64,000 bases of DNA from Anadara kagoshimensis (lineage: Eukaryota; Mollusca; Bivalvia; Arcoida; Arcidae), in NCBI GenBank assembly GCA_021292105.1, contig CM037864.1, positions 38,688,486 to 38,752,485 on the forward strand, in the 5' to 3' direction. The notes beneath the pieces were generated by a model, which saw only the letters and a program-made list of their open reading frames with translations, ran no database searches and had not been told where the DNA came from. The position numbers and the translations under genes are program-made. Shown here one piece after another: positions 13,401 through 21,561 of this stretch (position 1 is the first letter of the stretch; the number at the start of each line of letters is the position of its first letter).

Positions 13401-15726
13401 AAAGAAAAGTAAAAACTTTGAAATTTGGCAAACTAACTTAATCAAGTAAACTTCCACTTGGGAATTGATCGTAAAATAACATTGTAAAAAGAGGGGGAAA
13501 ATGAGACAATGTTACGTTAAATATACTGTAAAAGTATTTAATTTCGCGTGTATTTATTTTAGCGGTATAGGAAATTTTGACATATCTGCGTAGTTAATTT
13601 TTTTTGCGTTTTTGAAATATGCACTGTAACACAATAAGCATAATATAAGTTTCACGCAAAACAGACGACCGTGAAATAAGCGAAAATTAGTACACCGCGA
13701 AAATATAAATACGTTTACAGTATTTAATTGCATTTAATTTGGAAATGTATGGTAGAATATTTGTTTTTTTATTGTAGGCCTGGTTTTACACGTATAAATA
13801 TGCCGTTTTTCTACAGTGAAGAAGATATTGATTATATAATACATGCAGTGGATATGGTAGCAAAGTTTGGCTGGAAATTACTTCCTTATGTAAGCAGGAA
13901 TTTGATAATTTTAATCTAAATTCTCACATTAACTGAATGAATACAATACAAATGAAACTGAAATGTATGCTGAAGAACCGTTGACTCCAAACACCACTAG
14001 ATACCGTTTTGCTTCAAGATCTAGTGTACGCCCGTCTTCAATATCGGATGTATGAAAACATTATTTTTGTATTGTATTTTTCTTATTAGATTAGCTTTTT
14101 GTTTTGTGTTCTTATTTTCATTTTTATAAATTCACATTGTTTAGCGTTCGATGAGTATTTTGGTCAGGATAATTGAAACTATTAATTCAGCAATACACCT
14201 CCTTATAGTTTGCAATCGCAGCCACAACAGTGTTTTGTATAGTAATTCTGAATTATTTTGCGTTAATGCAATAGTATTAGACTTAGAAATGTTTTATTTT
14301 ATATTTTATTTTTAAATTTTCAGATGATTTTTTTTGTTTACTTTGATATAGACTTTATTATTAATTTTGAATTTCAGTACACATACAGCATTACAACAGG
14401 CAATTGGCAACATAGAACATTTTGGAATAAACACCAGATGATAAGTCTAAAGGACATTGGTTATACAGACAAAGGAATGGACAAAGGAAGAGTAAAATCA
14501 CCTAGATATATGAATCAGGAGAGATATAAACTGGTATATAAACTTATTGTAATTCTAGAAATAGTGTTTGGTTATTGCAAAATAAATGTTTTCAATATCA
14601 AATTATGACTGATAACAATTTTATTTGTATGTTTTGGGATATTAATTGTGTCAAACATTTGTAGGTGTAATTTCATGCCCTTTCATTTCATTTATAGCAA
14701 GCAAAAAATTTCCGACTCGTGACGGATAGTATACACAAATTATGAAAGCATTAGAAATATAGTGTATTTTTCTGTTAATTAGCAAGTCTGGCATTTTTTA
14801 AATACTTTTTTGAATAAAATTGTTGTTTATGTATTATAATAGATTCAGTCGGCAGAAGCAGATGTCATTTTGCAGAAAGCAGAAAAGGAATTAGATGTAA
14901 GTCACTTAACTTTTATTATATTAATTGATAGCAGACCAATATACTTCTAGACTGATAAAAATTGTTATATAATTTTGCCCATTATCATACTGATAGTTTT
15001 TGATTTATTCACAATATACATTATATAAATTATACTTACAATATTACTATGTATTGACAATACCAATGTCAAGAATACTGGCATCTTGTTGGAGACAACA
15101 CGACATCTTAAAGCTTTGGGATTCTCGCAATGGTGTAATTAAATGTTTTCTCGTGATTTCTCTGAATATCTCGGGTATAAGTAGTACATGCATTATTTTA
15201 TTTTTTATTGACGACATTGTGATGGCGTCCATAAAACGTTTTGAGGACTCCTACGATATAAATTACTCCAAAATTTATTTGTAAGCAGCCTGTTTCGTTA
15301 ATCAACTTCTCCGTTGATGAAAGTATCCTTAGTGGGAACAAAGTATGCCATAGCGTTTCGGGTAATGTAATAATGGCTTTGAGAAATTGATGTCGAACAT
15401 TATACATTGTATGTCGATAACGGATTTAGTCTGTTTTTACATGTTTGTTGATTACTTTGGCTATTGCAACATATATGTTATTCGTGATTTACATCTTGTT
15501 TTATGTTTCACGCAACATCTTCATTTATTTATTGTAGCAATCGCTTATCAAAGAAGATGAGAATTTAGACTCATTAATACCTGAAAAATATAGGCATCTC
15601 AGGTGGTTCCTGACACCATTCGAAGCTCTGGCATACCTGCAAATAGCAAAGAAAAAAGAAACAGAGTTGCCTTTTCAATTAAAAAGAACTTACACAGTCC
15701 TTTCAAATATAGATGAAACGGCATAG
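1299..15726 (+). CDS. SufS-like class V aminotransferase / cysteine desulfurase-like gene, 17 exons, 5' end outside window
   Basis: Exons: 1299-1415, 2120-2252, 2857-2922, 3345-3410, 5935-6073, 6645-6684, 7949-8007, 8690-8763, 9219-9329, 10669-10715, 11058-11262, 12418-12479, 12949-12987, 13778-13889, 14378-14533, 14843-14896, 15538-15726. Every intron is GT-AG and every join keeps frame, giving 555 residues plus a TAG stop. Seen in the protein (numbering from S1 at 1300): FTGSGVTG (residues 57-64), PYEHHSN (89-95), SAASNVTG (140-147), WDYAAGG (168-174, Asp169 would bind the pyridine nitrogen), SPHKFVGGPGTPG (Lys198 would form the PLP aldimine), EEGGTPSIIESIRAG, and RGGCACAGP (341-349), which fits the RxGxxCAxP loop of SufS-type desulfurases with Cys346 at the catalytic place. 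The core fold ends near residue 423; a tail of about 130 residues follows. Family knowledge: these are cytosolic-type PLP enzymes acting on cysteine, selenocysteine or related amino acids. The actual substrate is not shown by the sequence. The first base of exon 1 completes a codon begun upstream, so at least one exon lies left of the window. Confidence 0.9.
1540..2035. repeat. degenerate T-rich minisatellite, about 35-40-bp period
   Basis: Repeats of GCCAGAAGACGCAAAG followed by a T run and TATTG/TATTTGAG. About 13 diverged units in the intron between 1415 and 2120. Open frames here reading ARRRKVFF are products of the repeat. Confidence 0.85.
2120..2252 (+). CDS. desulfurase-like gene, exon 2 in window
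   Basis: Acceptor CTTTCAG, donor GTAAGT. Residues 40-83 hold DDVVIFTGSGVTGTIHKL, the glycine-rich strand-turn that contacts the PLP phosphate in fold-type I enzymes. The reading frame stays open upstream of the acceptor to 2052, but that part is intronic: splicing from 1415 gives the family-like SRAIIKK junction. Confidence 0.9.
2535..2790 (+). repeat. family B dispersed repeat, plus orientation
   Basis: Shares gtcccatagttcca, tggcgggtgtagctagc and a ttgtgattttaacat end with the fuller copy at 12001-12385. Intronic (2253-2856). Confidence 0.65.
2857..2922 (+). CDS. desulfurase-like gene, exon 3 in window
   Basis: Phase 0 at both ends, 22 codons, residues 84-105. Contains GPYEHHSNILPW; the His of this motif is expected to stack on the PLP ring. 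Donor GTAAGT. Confidence 0.9.
3080..3225. other. GC-rich unexplained intronic patch
   Basis: Contains gggggaaaccgaagtgcccg then gagaaaaaccaccgctag, clearly richer in G+C than its surroundings. The open frame 3056-3241 across it resembles no family I know. Its composition suggests a fragment of a dispersed repeat rather than an exon. Confidence 0.3.
3345..3410 (+). CDS. desulfurase-like gene, exon 4 in window
   Basis: 22 codons, phase 0 at both ends, residues 106-127, read as LTYIKETKNGKVDTQ then HLEEVLK. Acceptor GATAG after a weak TA-rich tract, donor GTAACT. It fills exactly the segment the family needs between the WKETGAK of exon 3 and the KLKQEKKII of exon 5. The frame with the longer open stretch here is not the coding one. 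Confidence 0.82.
4725..5115 (+). repeat. family B dispersed repeat, near full length
   Basis: Aligns end to end with 12001-12385: gcaaataaattgttga, attacaagcctaggg, gatgtcccgtagttcca, tcacttccctg, ttcacgtgtttaac and gtgattttgacatgg occur in the same order. Intron 3411-5934. Confidence 0.8.
5935..6073 (+). CDS. desulfurase-like gene, exon 5 in window
   Basis: Residues 128-173 plus one base. Contains FSAASNVTGIMTD and VVWDYAAG with the PLP-binding Asp169. Acceptor TTTAG, donor GTAAGT, outgoing phase 1. The intron before it is 2.5 kb, the longest in the gene. Confidence 0.92.
6185..6320 (-). repeat. family B fragment, minus orientation
   Basis: Carries gtaaaaactggcaaagttta and gtgaggccgggtgctccg, the reverse complement of the 3' half of family B. 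Intron 6074-6644. Confidence 0.65.
6645..6684 (+). CDS. desulfurase-like gene, exon 6 in window (40 bases)
   Basis: Completes Gly174 and encodes PYMKIDMNASEK (175-186); ends with TC, completed by the next exon to Ser187. Acceptor TTTTAG, donor GTAAGT. Confidence 0.88.
6771..6885 (+). repeat. family G repeat
   Basis: Contains ggcactagatggtcgtttcg then aaatacaatt and agtagtgcttgga, shared with 12703-12815, 50640-50745, 54946-55050 and 57312-57405. Confidence 0.7.
6969..7119. repeat. 151-bp hairpin with about 70-bp arms
   Basis: Left arm 6969-7038 and right arm 7050-7119 are near-exact reverse complements (starts agtaaatacatggtcattga, ends mirror it). Loop of about 11 bases. Lies in the intron 6685-7948; looks like a foldback MITE. 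Confidence 0.92.
7118..7790. mobile_element. possible TIR element with CRE-like palindromes
   Basis: Weak inverted ends tttatactgcaac (near 7120) and its complement gttgcaggataaa (7776-7788). The inside holds gtgacgtcac near 7224 and the 20-base palindrome taactgtgacgtcacagtta at 7674-7693. The short ends could be chance. Confidence 0.3.
7949..8007 (+). CDS. desulfurase-like gene, exon 7 in window, PLP lysine
   Basis: Residues 188-206, YKDAVMISPHKFVGGPGTP. The lysine codon AAA at 7980-7982 (Lys198) is the expected Schiff-base residue. Acceptor TTCAG, donor GTAAGT, outgoing phase 1. Confidence 0.93.
8690..8763 (+). CDS. desulfurase-like gene, exon 8 in window
   Basis: Completes Gly207, then 24 codons (208-231) with ILVAKRWMF and the CGGGTV turn that follows the PLP lysine in this family. 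Acceptor GTGCAG, donor GTAAGT. Confidence 0.92.
8796..9002. mobile_element. family H MITE, about 207 bp
   Basis: Ends are inverted: aatttcgcgtgtac on the left, and cgccaaaataaatatgttta then cagta on the right. The second copy, 13522-13723, shares tctgcgtagtt, catgca..acaacaca and cgaagtaagcgaaaat. Intron 8764-9218. Confidence 0.75.
9219..9329 (+). CDS. desulfurase-like gene, exon 9 in window
   Basis: 37 codons, phase 0 at both ends, residues 232-268. Contains DIESREEGGTPSIIES then IRAG, the segment linking the large and small domains. Donor GTATTA is weaker than its neighbours. Confidence 0.92.
9395..9605 (+). repeat. family B fragment
   Basis: Shares gcgtggcggtcatagatagc then taaacaggagacgcttgccc, gttccggagcacccg and ctggtatgtttgt with the consensus. 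Starts about 65 bases after exon 9. Confidence 0.7.
10221..10380. repeat. 160-bp AT-rich hairpin
   Basis: Arms about 10221-10282 and 10300-10380: cttagactcgtgagggttta is mirrored by taaaccctcacgagtctaag, and ttaaactcgtt by aactcgtttaa. Intron 9330-10668. Confidence 0.9.
10669..10715 (+). CDS. desulfurase-like gene, exon 10 in window
   Basis: Residues 269-283, DIGYDVIEERERYLC, and two bases of Arg284. Acceptor TTCCAG, donor GTTTGT. Confidence 0.88.
11058..11262 (+). CDS. desulfurase-like gene, exon 11 in window, cysteine loop
   Basis: Longest exon, residues 285-352. Holds IPIFSFLVKH, LHHNFVSSLLCDLYG and the loop QARGGCACAGPY. Cys344 (11236-11238) and Cys346 (11242-11244); Cys346 falls on the desulfurase position of RxGxxCAxP. 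Acceptor TTTTCAG, donor GTAAGT. Confidence 0.93.
11353..11596. mobile_element. family C TIR element, about 244 bp
   Basis: Terminal repeats of about 30 bases: tataggcaaacaacattgac then ctgtccg on the left and the complement (cggacaggtcaatgttgttt, then acctata) on the right. A further, more decayed end of the same family lies at 11637-11668. Intron 11263-12417. Confidence 0.88.
12001..12385 (+). repeat. family B dispersed repeat, best copy
   Basis: About 385 bases: gctatggtagagcttgttcc, attgcaaacctaggcttatc, aagggcctcaaaaagtttta, tggccgtcattacagtattg, ttgacgtcccttagttcaat, acacgtggcggatgtagcta, ttccggagcacccggcctca, ttcacgtgtctaacc, ending about tcggacatgtatttgtatg. No clear TIR, poly-A tail or tRNA-like head is visible, so the class is unknown. 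Some 16 full or partial copies occur in the window on both strands. Confidence 0.85.
12418..12479 (+). CDS. desulfurase-like gene, exon 12 in window
   Basis: Residues 353-372, starting KLLGMTEEQTQ, plus two bases of Glu373. The acceptor (TTTAAAG) lies only about 30 bases after a family B repeat, so that insertion supplies sequence close to the branch-point region. Donor GTAAGT. Confidence 0.88.
12703..12815 (+). repeat. family G repeat
   Basis: gcactagacggtcgtttcgg then aatacaatt, cagtagtgcttgga and cccaagatgttgaat. Most complete copy of the family. Intron 12480-12948. Confidence 0.75.
12949..12987 (+). CDS. desulfurase-like gene, exon 13 in window (39 bases)
   Basis: Completes Glu373, then VNGKQNQSMEIM (374-385) and two bases of Lys386. 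Acceptor TTGCAG, donor GTAAGC. Small, but phases on both sides fit only this exon. Confidence 0.82.
13350..13475 (-). repeat. family B fragment, minus orientation
   Basis: acataccaattcatatc, agtaaaaactttgaaattt and gtaaacttccacttggga match the complement of the 3' half of family B. Ends about 45 bases before the family H element at 13522. Confidence 0.6.
13522..13723. mobile_element. family H MITE, second copy
   Basis: Clear inverted ends tatactgtaaaagtattta on the left and aaatacgtttacagtat on the right; about 200 bases. Intron 12988-13777; its right end is about 55 bases before the exon 14 acceptor. Confidence 0.85.
13778..13889 (+). CDS. desulfurase-like gene, exon 14 in window
   Basis: Completes Lys386, then 37 codons (387-423): PGFTRINMPFFYSEEDIDYI and a segment with FGWKLLPY, the last part of the conserved small domain. 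Acceptor TTGTAG, donor GTAAGC. Confidence 0.92.
14378..14533 (+). CDS. desulfurase-like gene, exon 15 in window
   Basis: 52 codons, phase 0, residues 424-475, beginning YTYSITTGNWQHR and containing ISLKDIGY. This starts the C-terminal extension after the aminotransferase fold. Acceptor TTTCAG, donor GTATAT. Confidence 0.88.
14843..14896 (+). CDS. desulfurase-like gene, exon 16 in window
   Basis: 18 codons, phase 0, residues 476-493: IQSAEADVILQKAEKELD, likely a short amphipathic helix. Acceptor ATAATAG, donor GTAAGT. Confidence 0.85.
15190..15362 (-). repeat. family B 5' fragment, minus orientation
   Basis: Reads as the complement of the head of 12001-12385: gtgggaacaaagtatgccat then agcg, and gtgatggcgtccataaaacg. 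Intron 14897-15537. Confidence 0.6.
15538..15726 (+). CDS. desulfurase-like gene, terminal exon
   Basis: 62 codons (494-555) then TAG at 15724-15726. Contains LRWFLTPFEALAYLQ followed by a lysine-rich stretch. Acceptor TTGTAG. The open frame fills the whole exon and uses balanced codons, unlike chance frames nearby. Confidence 0.88.
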   Translation, partial: QSLIKEDENLDSLIPEKYRHLRWFLTPFEALAYLQIAKKKETELPFQLKRTYTVLSNIDETA

Positions 15727-16762
15727 CGACACAATTGTCATTATAACGAGGCCAGGATTCCTAACTAGTGGTTCCGTTAGTAAATCATATAAATCCATCA
15801 TTAAGTTGGATTCTAAAGCTACACAAAACGTTGTTTTAGGATCTAGTTGAATTACAACAAGAAGTGTATACAAAAATAGTTAACGTTCATTCTACAAAAA
15901 TGACATGTTTTATCTATTAAACCGAAAGCGATACTCATTGAGTTCGTATAAATCAAAAGTAGAAAGGCTACTTAAACGTAAACATGTATTTTTTCTAAGT
16001 CCTTTGTTTTTTGACTGTCTGAAAACATGAAGGGATATAAATTCGCTAAGTAGTTTTTCCACAGAAATTATACACTTGTGAATTCAAACGAAGTTTATTA
16101 ACAGGAGATACATGCTATTGACATTATTCCGTCAGTAAGAAATTCACAAGTGTATATCAAAAGACTAAGGGCATTATGTTTCCAACTAACGGTTATAACA
16201 TATTTTGATTTTACATTTTTAATAAGTAAAAATTCATTTTTGAGTAATTTGATAAAAAGATGAACAAGTCTATCACTACGCTTATTAATTCATTTTAATA
16301 TGACGACAACATTACTAGATAATGGCTCTATTTTCAGTCATTTTTATCGGACGCAATATACCCCCATCTTTACCATAAATGGTCTTTTTTTTACAAATCA
16401 TAATTTTTATAATTATCACAGAATGTAAAATTATTCTTTTATTTTTTGCATTTCTACTGACCATTGATCAATTTTGTTTTCACATTTGTTACATCTTTAG
16501 AAAAAGTGGTTGTAAATTTTAATTAGCATCTAAAATATTGGTACAGTTTTTTAAATTCTATGGAATTGCGTTGAAAGTTTTGCATTAGTGGAGATCTACC
16601 GTATCTGAAAAACTTGGTTTAAAAGCGTTTTTATCTGTCCTACAATTCCTTCTGTCATGTATTGTTTTTTTGGAATTTTTATTAAAATAATGCAATAAGG
16701 AAAACAGCACATGATTATAATATCACTGTACAGACAGATGAACAAGTACCATTGTCTATAGA
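15727..16762. other. 3' flank of the desulfurase-like gene, no further gene seen
   Basis: Probably holds the 3' UTR. The only variant poly(A) signals seen are ATTAAA at 15916-15921 and 16681-16686; no AATAAA stands out. Holds a small inverted repeat, tacacttgtgaattc near 16071 mirrored by gaaattcacaagtgta near 16142-16157. Confidence 0.5.
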
Positions 16763-16976
16763 TACAGTACAGACCTGTTGAAAGTTTGAAACTTAGCTAA
16801 CGGCAGCTCATCTCGGCCACTCGAGCTCGATCAAAAGTCACATGACAGCTGCTATCTCTCTGTCGTCTGCTAGGACGCTTTTTAGCCACTAGTTATCCGT
16901 ATCTCGGCCATTTTGCAGCCGAAATTCGGCTCCTTTTGTTACCTCAGTTTTAAACTTTCGACAGGTCAGTACTATA
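16763..16976. mobile_element. family A MITE, copy 1 (Tc1/mariner-like)
   Basis: Ends TACAGTACAGACCTGTTGAA and ttcgacaggtcagtactata are inverted. Length about 214. TA at both ends and a CAGTA start are typical of Tc1/mariner-derived MITEs. This copy belongs to the subgroup with ggctcatctcgg-type interior. Confidence 0.88.
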
Positions 16977-17179
16977 TGGTATTTATTGTTTTTATTTATT
17001 AATTTATTTATTTAGTTTGTTAAATGTGGCTACTCTTATAAATTACACATGTTAGTCTACTGTTTTAGTAAAATTTAGAATTGATGGACACTGGTTAGAA
17101 TATAATGTGGTGTTTATTGATGAGGCCTTCTATACCACATTAATGAACATTCTTGACTTGCACCCCAATAGAAAGACAG

Positions 17180-17365
17180 GTGTGTATGTGTTCTGTCGGA
17201 TGTAATTTGTGTGCGTGTGTGTGTTCTGTTGGATGTAATTTGTGCATGCGTGTGTGTGCGTGCGTATGTGTGTGTTTTGTTAGATGTAATGTGTGTGTTG
17301 TGTTGGATGCATTGTGTGTGTGTGTGTGTGTTTTGTTGGATGTAATGTGTTCTGTTGGATGTTGG
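17180..17365. repeat. TG-rich minisatellite and microsatellite
   Basis: Imperfect units of ttctgttggatgtaattt separated by (TG)n runs. Any open frame reading CVCVC here is repeat-derived. Confidence 0.85.
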
Positions 17366-17739
17366 ATGGTATTGACTCGTTTATTATCACATGTTGATGA
17401 TAGCTTTTGTATTAATATTGTATATTACATTTTAAATAGATGTACATATATTGAGAATATTTATAGATGATATATCATTAAAGTTATTTAAATACAAGCA
17501 CATGTGTGTATGTTCTACTTTAGCTATTCTTTTATTATTACACCTTATGTATATTTAAACGCTTTTCATTGGATGTTTTCAAAACATGATGTGTAACAAA
17601 TGCGATATTCCTCACAAAATTACTTTCAGCGTGTGACAATCTCTCACAGCCATGTGCTAATACTATTATCACCCGGTGATAACCCGGTGCAAGGGAAATA
17701 ACTCGTACAACAGGGCCATGTTGTCATTTGGTTAACAAT

Positions 17740-17830
17740 AACAATGGCGGCCAGTCGTCTTTTGCAGTTCGTCGGAAGCGGACTTGTAATAGACCCCTTT
17801 CACATTCCAATGCGCACGCGCTAAATTTTG
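17740..17830. promoter_or_regulatory. promoter-like GC-rich patch with YY1- and NRF1-like motifs
   Basis: acaatggcggcc (17742-17753) fits the animal YY1 initiator-type motif, and tgcgcacgcgc (17811-17821) fits the NRF1 palindrome. Both are typical of TATA-less animal promoters. No transcript is supported by the sequence, so this is motif evidence only. Confidence 0.3.
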
Positions 17831-18316
17831 CCAAACGCGGTTATCTCCCCTAAAATCGGAACTCTTTTATCAGCTCAGGGGGCAAGTCTACTTTCGCTTT
17901 ACATAGTAAACAGCAGGGTCGTTTGATGTTCACTGGTTTAAACATAAATGTGTCGCCGATTTGACCATCCATCGACGTAAAGCCAAAGCGAGAAGAACGA
18001 TTATGTTCACCTGTAAAAGCGGTAGCCATTAAAACTTATATTATTCATTTAATTTCATTCCAGATAGTGTCGTCTGACAGGTTAGGATACCCCTCCCCCG
18101 ATATTGGTTTAGTTGTGACGGGACAGTAACAGACTAACCACGACGGGGTGAGACTGTCTTTTCCTTTCCCTCGGTATCGACAAGTGGTCATTTGGTAGAA
18201 CAGAAAGAAATTATTTGATCCATTGTGAAATAATGAATCACAGAACATAAGACGGGCGGTGTTCATTGTAGAAGGCACATTGACCCCCTTATTTTGCAAA
18301 ATGGCACTATTGTTAA

Positions 18317-18460
18317 GACCTTAGTAGCCATATTTGATAAAACATTAATGCAAAATATTAATATCATGATGTTTTAGACAAAAGTTTTGAAAACGACCCA
18401 TTCTGAAAAAATCTAAGATTCAAAACTGAAGCTTTCAGTGAAAGAGTCCACTGTCTGAAC
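18317..18460. repeat. family D repeat, copy 1
   Basis: gaccttagtagccatatttg, ttaatgcaaaatatt and cattctgaaaaaatc recur in order at 33109-33255. Confidence 0.6.
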
Positions 18461-18815
18461 AGTACTTGTTACAAGTGCCTTCAAAACTAAAACATCATTT
18501 AATAATTTTTATTTCATTATATCCATTGTTTTGATTTTTATAACTGGTGTCTTAACATGTGGACCAATGTTAGCCTGTCAAAAGCTATACCATACATATC
18601 TGCTCCCACCAAACCAGTTTATTCTGGCCTAGCAGTATCCATGTAGCCTTATTCTAGCTGCTAAGATATATGTTTATCATACTCCACTGCCCAACCAAGA
18701 TTTACTAAATCTTGCGCTAGCTATAGCCTGACAGTATCTGTATAATATAATATTATACTGACATACCAAGAGAAAAACCATGCTTACACTTCTTTGTCAA
18801 AATCTACTGAGTTTT

Positions 18816-19460
18816 ACACTGGCCAGTCAAGATTAATGCACAATTGCACTGGCCAGCCATAGCTATACTGTGTACGTACTGACCCGTCAAAGCTATACTG
18901 TGTAGCTACTGACCCGTCAAAGCTGTACTGTATACATACTGGCCGGTCAAAGCTAAACTGTAAACAAACTGACCCGTCAAAGCTGTACTGTCTAAATACT
19001 GGCCTGTCAAAGCTATACTGTATACATACTGGCCCGTCAAAGCTATACTGTATATATACTAGCCCGTCAAAGCTAAACTGTAAACATACTGACCCGTCAA
19101 AGCTATACTGTATACATACTTGCCGGTCAAAGCTAAACTGTAAACATACTGACCCGTCAAAGCTATACTGTATACATACTTGCCGGTCAAAGCTAAACTG
19201 TAAACATACTGACCCGTCAAAGGTATACTGTATACATACTGGCCGGTCAAAGCTAAACTGTAAACATACTGACCCGTCAAGGCTGTACTGTATACATAAT
19301 GGCTGGTCAAAGCTAAACTGTAAACATACTGACCCGTCAAGGCTGTACTGTATACATAATGGCTGGTCAAAGCTATACTGTAAACATACTGGTCTGTCAA
19401 AGCTGTACTGTTTACATACTGGCCAGTCAAAGCTATACTGCATCCAAGATGTATGCATGC
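18816..19460. repeat. 30-bp minisatellite with 60-bp higher-order unit
   Basis: About 21 units of ctgacccgtcaaagctatac then tgtaaacata, alternating with ctggccggtcaaagcta-type units, so the true repeat is 60 bases. As 30 is a multiple of three, frames stay open on the minus strand for over 200 codons (QYSFDGSVCL repeats) and in a second frame (YSIALTGQYV). I treat this as non-coding. Confidence 0.95.
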
Positions 19461-19514
19461 TTGCACTGCCCTTACAAAGATTATTCCATACATGTACTGG
19501 CAGTCAGGCTCCAT

Positions 19515-20575
19515 ATATGCTTCTTAGTATTTATGTAAGCTTATATTGGTTAGTCAGTAATGTATCTATTTACCAGTGGATTGTAAAAACCAACTCTTCA
19601 TGGTATTTATATACAATATTTGTGTGAAATACATATAGTGGCATTTTGTATCAAATTACAACTAGAGAAGCTTCTTTGGTAGAGTATTTGTTCTGTAAAC
19701 GGCTTTTGTGTTTGAATACAAGACCTGAGAAATGGAAGTGGTTACTATTGCATCTCGATATGAAAATTCTGCTGGTTCCAGTCATTCCTTATTTGAGATT
19801 TTCCTCAACTTGAATTTAGCCAATTTGAAAACTTAATATTTTATTTAGTATTCAAAAATCCATAAATTTAAGTTGTCATTAAGAAGATCATTCTTAAGTT
19901 TTTTACATTTATATTCGAATTTTGTTGAAACTTTATTTGTATAAAATTATTGTCAAAAGTTGTCAGATTTCAATGAAGGAAAATCTTATAAGTTGAGAAA
20001 TGATTGTAAAACTGGAATCAAATATGTAAATCCAACACTATACTTTTAAAGAATTCCCACTTAAATTGAAATTAAATGACAATCATGTCCTTTTAAATTC
20101 AGTTGGGATTTACTAGTTTCAGTGATTTGACTGATTATAAATTTGTTGATTTTGGAAGCAGAAAATGTCAATTTAGAATTATTTATGAAAGCTCTTTTCT
20201 GTGTACCTTTGTGTTTGGCATAACTGAGGTGTTGAATTTGTTAATAAAACAAACTTTTAGTGAATATGGATGGGGATTTTAGATTTAGATACAACCCTTT
20301 TGTAATGTAACACTACTGATTTTGAAACCCAATCTTCTTGATTTTCAGCTTGGTTCTTGCTATTTTGCACATTTTGTTGTACATACACTTTAAACATTTG
20401 AGCTGCATTGAAAAACATAAAACCAAATTTGCATTTAATTTTCTGCCAATGATAATGCCTCATTCAGAAATGGGTGACCAAGGAAGACTGATTGGTGTGG
20501 TGTATACTGTTATTTTATATTCAAACTGATTACCACTTTGTCTTTGTGCCATATAGGCTTATTCTTTATAATAGA
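19515..20575. other. no gene or repeat recognised
   Basis: AT-rich sequence with short chance frames only. Confidence 0.5.
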
Positions 20576-20637
20576 TTGGTTATCTCCATACAACTGGTAA
20601 GATGGTTTGGTTATCTCCATACAACTGGTAAGATGGC
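20576..20637. repeat. 31-bp tandem duplication
   Basis: ttggttatctccatacaact then ggtaagatgg occurs twice in direct succession with no differences over 30 bases, so the duplication is recent. Confidence 0.9.
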
Positions 20638-21350
20638 TTTATTCAGTCATAAATAATTAAAATACAATACTTGACAGAGAATGCAAATCTAGACTCCTCT
20701 TTGCACCAATATATTGTATATATGCAGGTGGATAAATTGAAAATAAAGAAGGCTGTTGCAGTTTTGGAAATTTCAGCTGATAGCTCAGCACTGTCCCAGT
20801 GTCTGTATAGCCACTGTTGGCAGTTTGAAGGTGATCCTTTGATACATGACCAGGCAGTCATTTGGATTTAGCCCACTATTTAATTTTATTTATTTTTCAT
20901 TATTTTTTTTTGTGTGGAAAATGTGCTTATTTTAAATATTAATATGTATGGTCCATCAGTTTTTTTTGGCAATAGAATGAAACAAAGTATCATTACCCAG
21001 CCCTAACTCTGTGTACACATGGAGTTCTGGTGAACTGATGTAATACTCTGAAGAAATAAAAATTTTAACCTAAATGTTGCTGATTTGGAGTGGAAAAAAT
21101 AAGTTTTGTTTATTTTGTTTAAAAGGAAGGAAGATTCCAAATATCAATTCAACTTTAAAATAAAAAAATCTTATTTTTACTAGATCTACCTAAATCAGAA
21201 AAATATAACTTGTCTCTGCCTAAATCATGATGCAGTATGACCTAACCAAAATTATTCTACTAACAAGATTTAGCGGTAGTGTTATGTGACAATTATCATA
21301 AAGATACGCCATAAGAACTTTAGTTCGGTTAACGTTCACGAGTGTATAAA
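20638..21350. other. no gene recognised
   Basis: AT-rich; frames at 20643-20871 on both strands are short and match no family I know. Confidence 0.45.
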
Positions 21351-21351
21351 G

Positions 21352-21561
21352 TACAGTCCTGTCGAAAATTTAACACTAAGTTACCGAATATTGGTCCCAA
21401 ATCTGGCTAATTCCTGTAGTTTCTTGCATATATCTATATATCGGCTGTATATATCTCGACAATTTTTGGCAGCTGCTATGCTTATTTCAACAGCTTTTTC
21501 TTTCTAGCGTCGAATCAACTTCGTTAGCTCAGTGTTAAACTTTCGACAGGTCTGTAACGTA
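21352..21561. mobile_element. family A MITE, copy 2
   Basis: tacagtcctgtcgaaaattt on the left and actttcgacaggtctgta then acgta on the right. About 210 bases; lies within the 17789-21900 interval. Confidence 0.88.

Noticed and set aside
18814-19514. Minus-strand proteins of 214 and 151 residues with 10-residue repeats
   Set aside because: They are readings of the 30/60-bp minisatellite in two overlapping frames; no start context, signal or domain.
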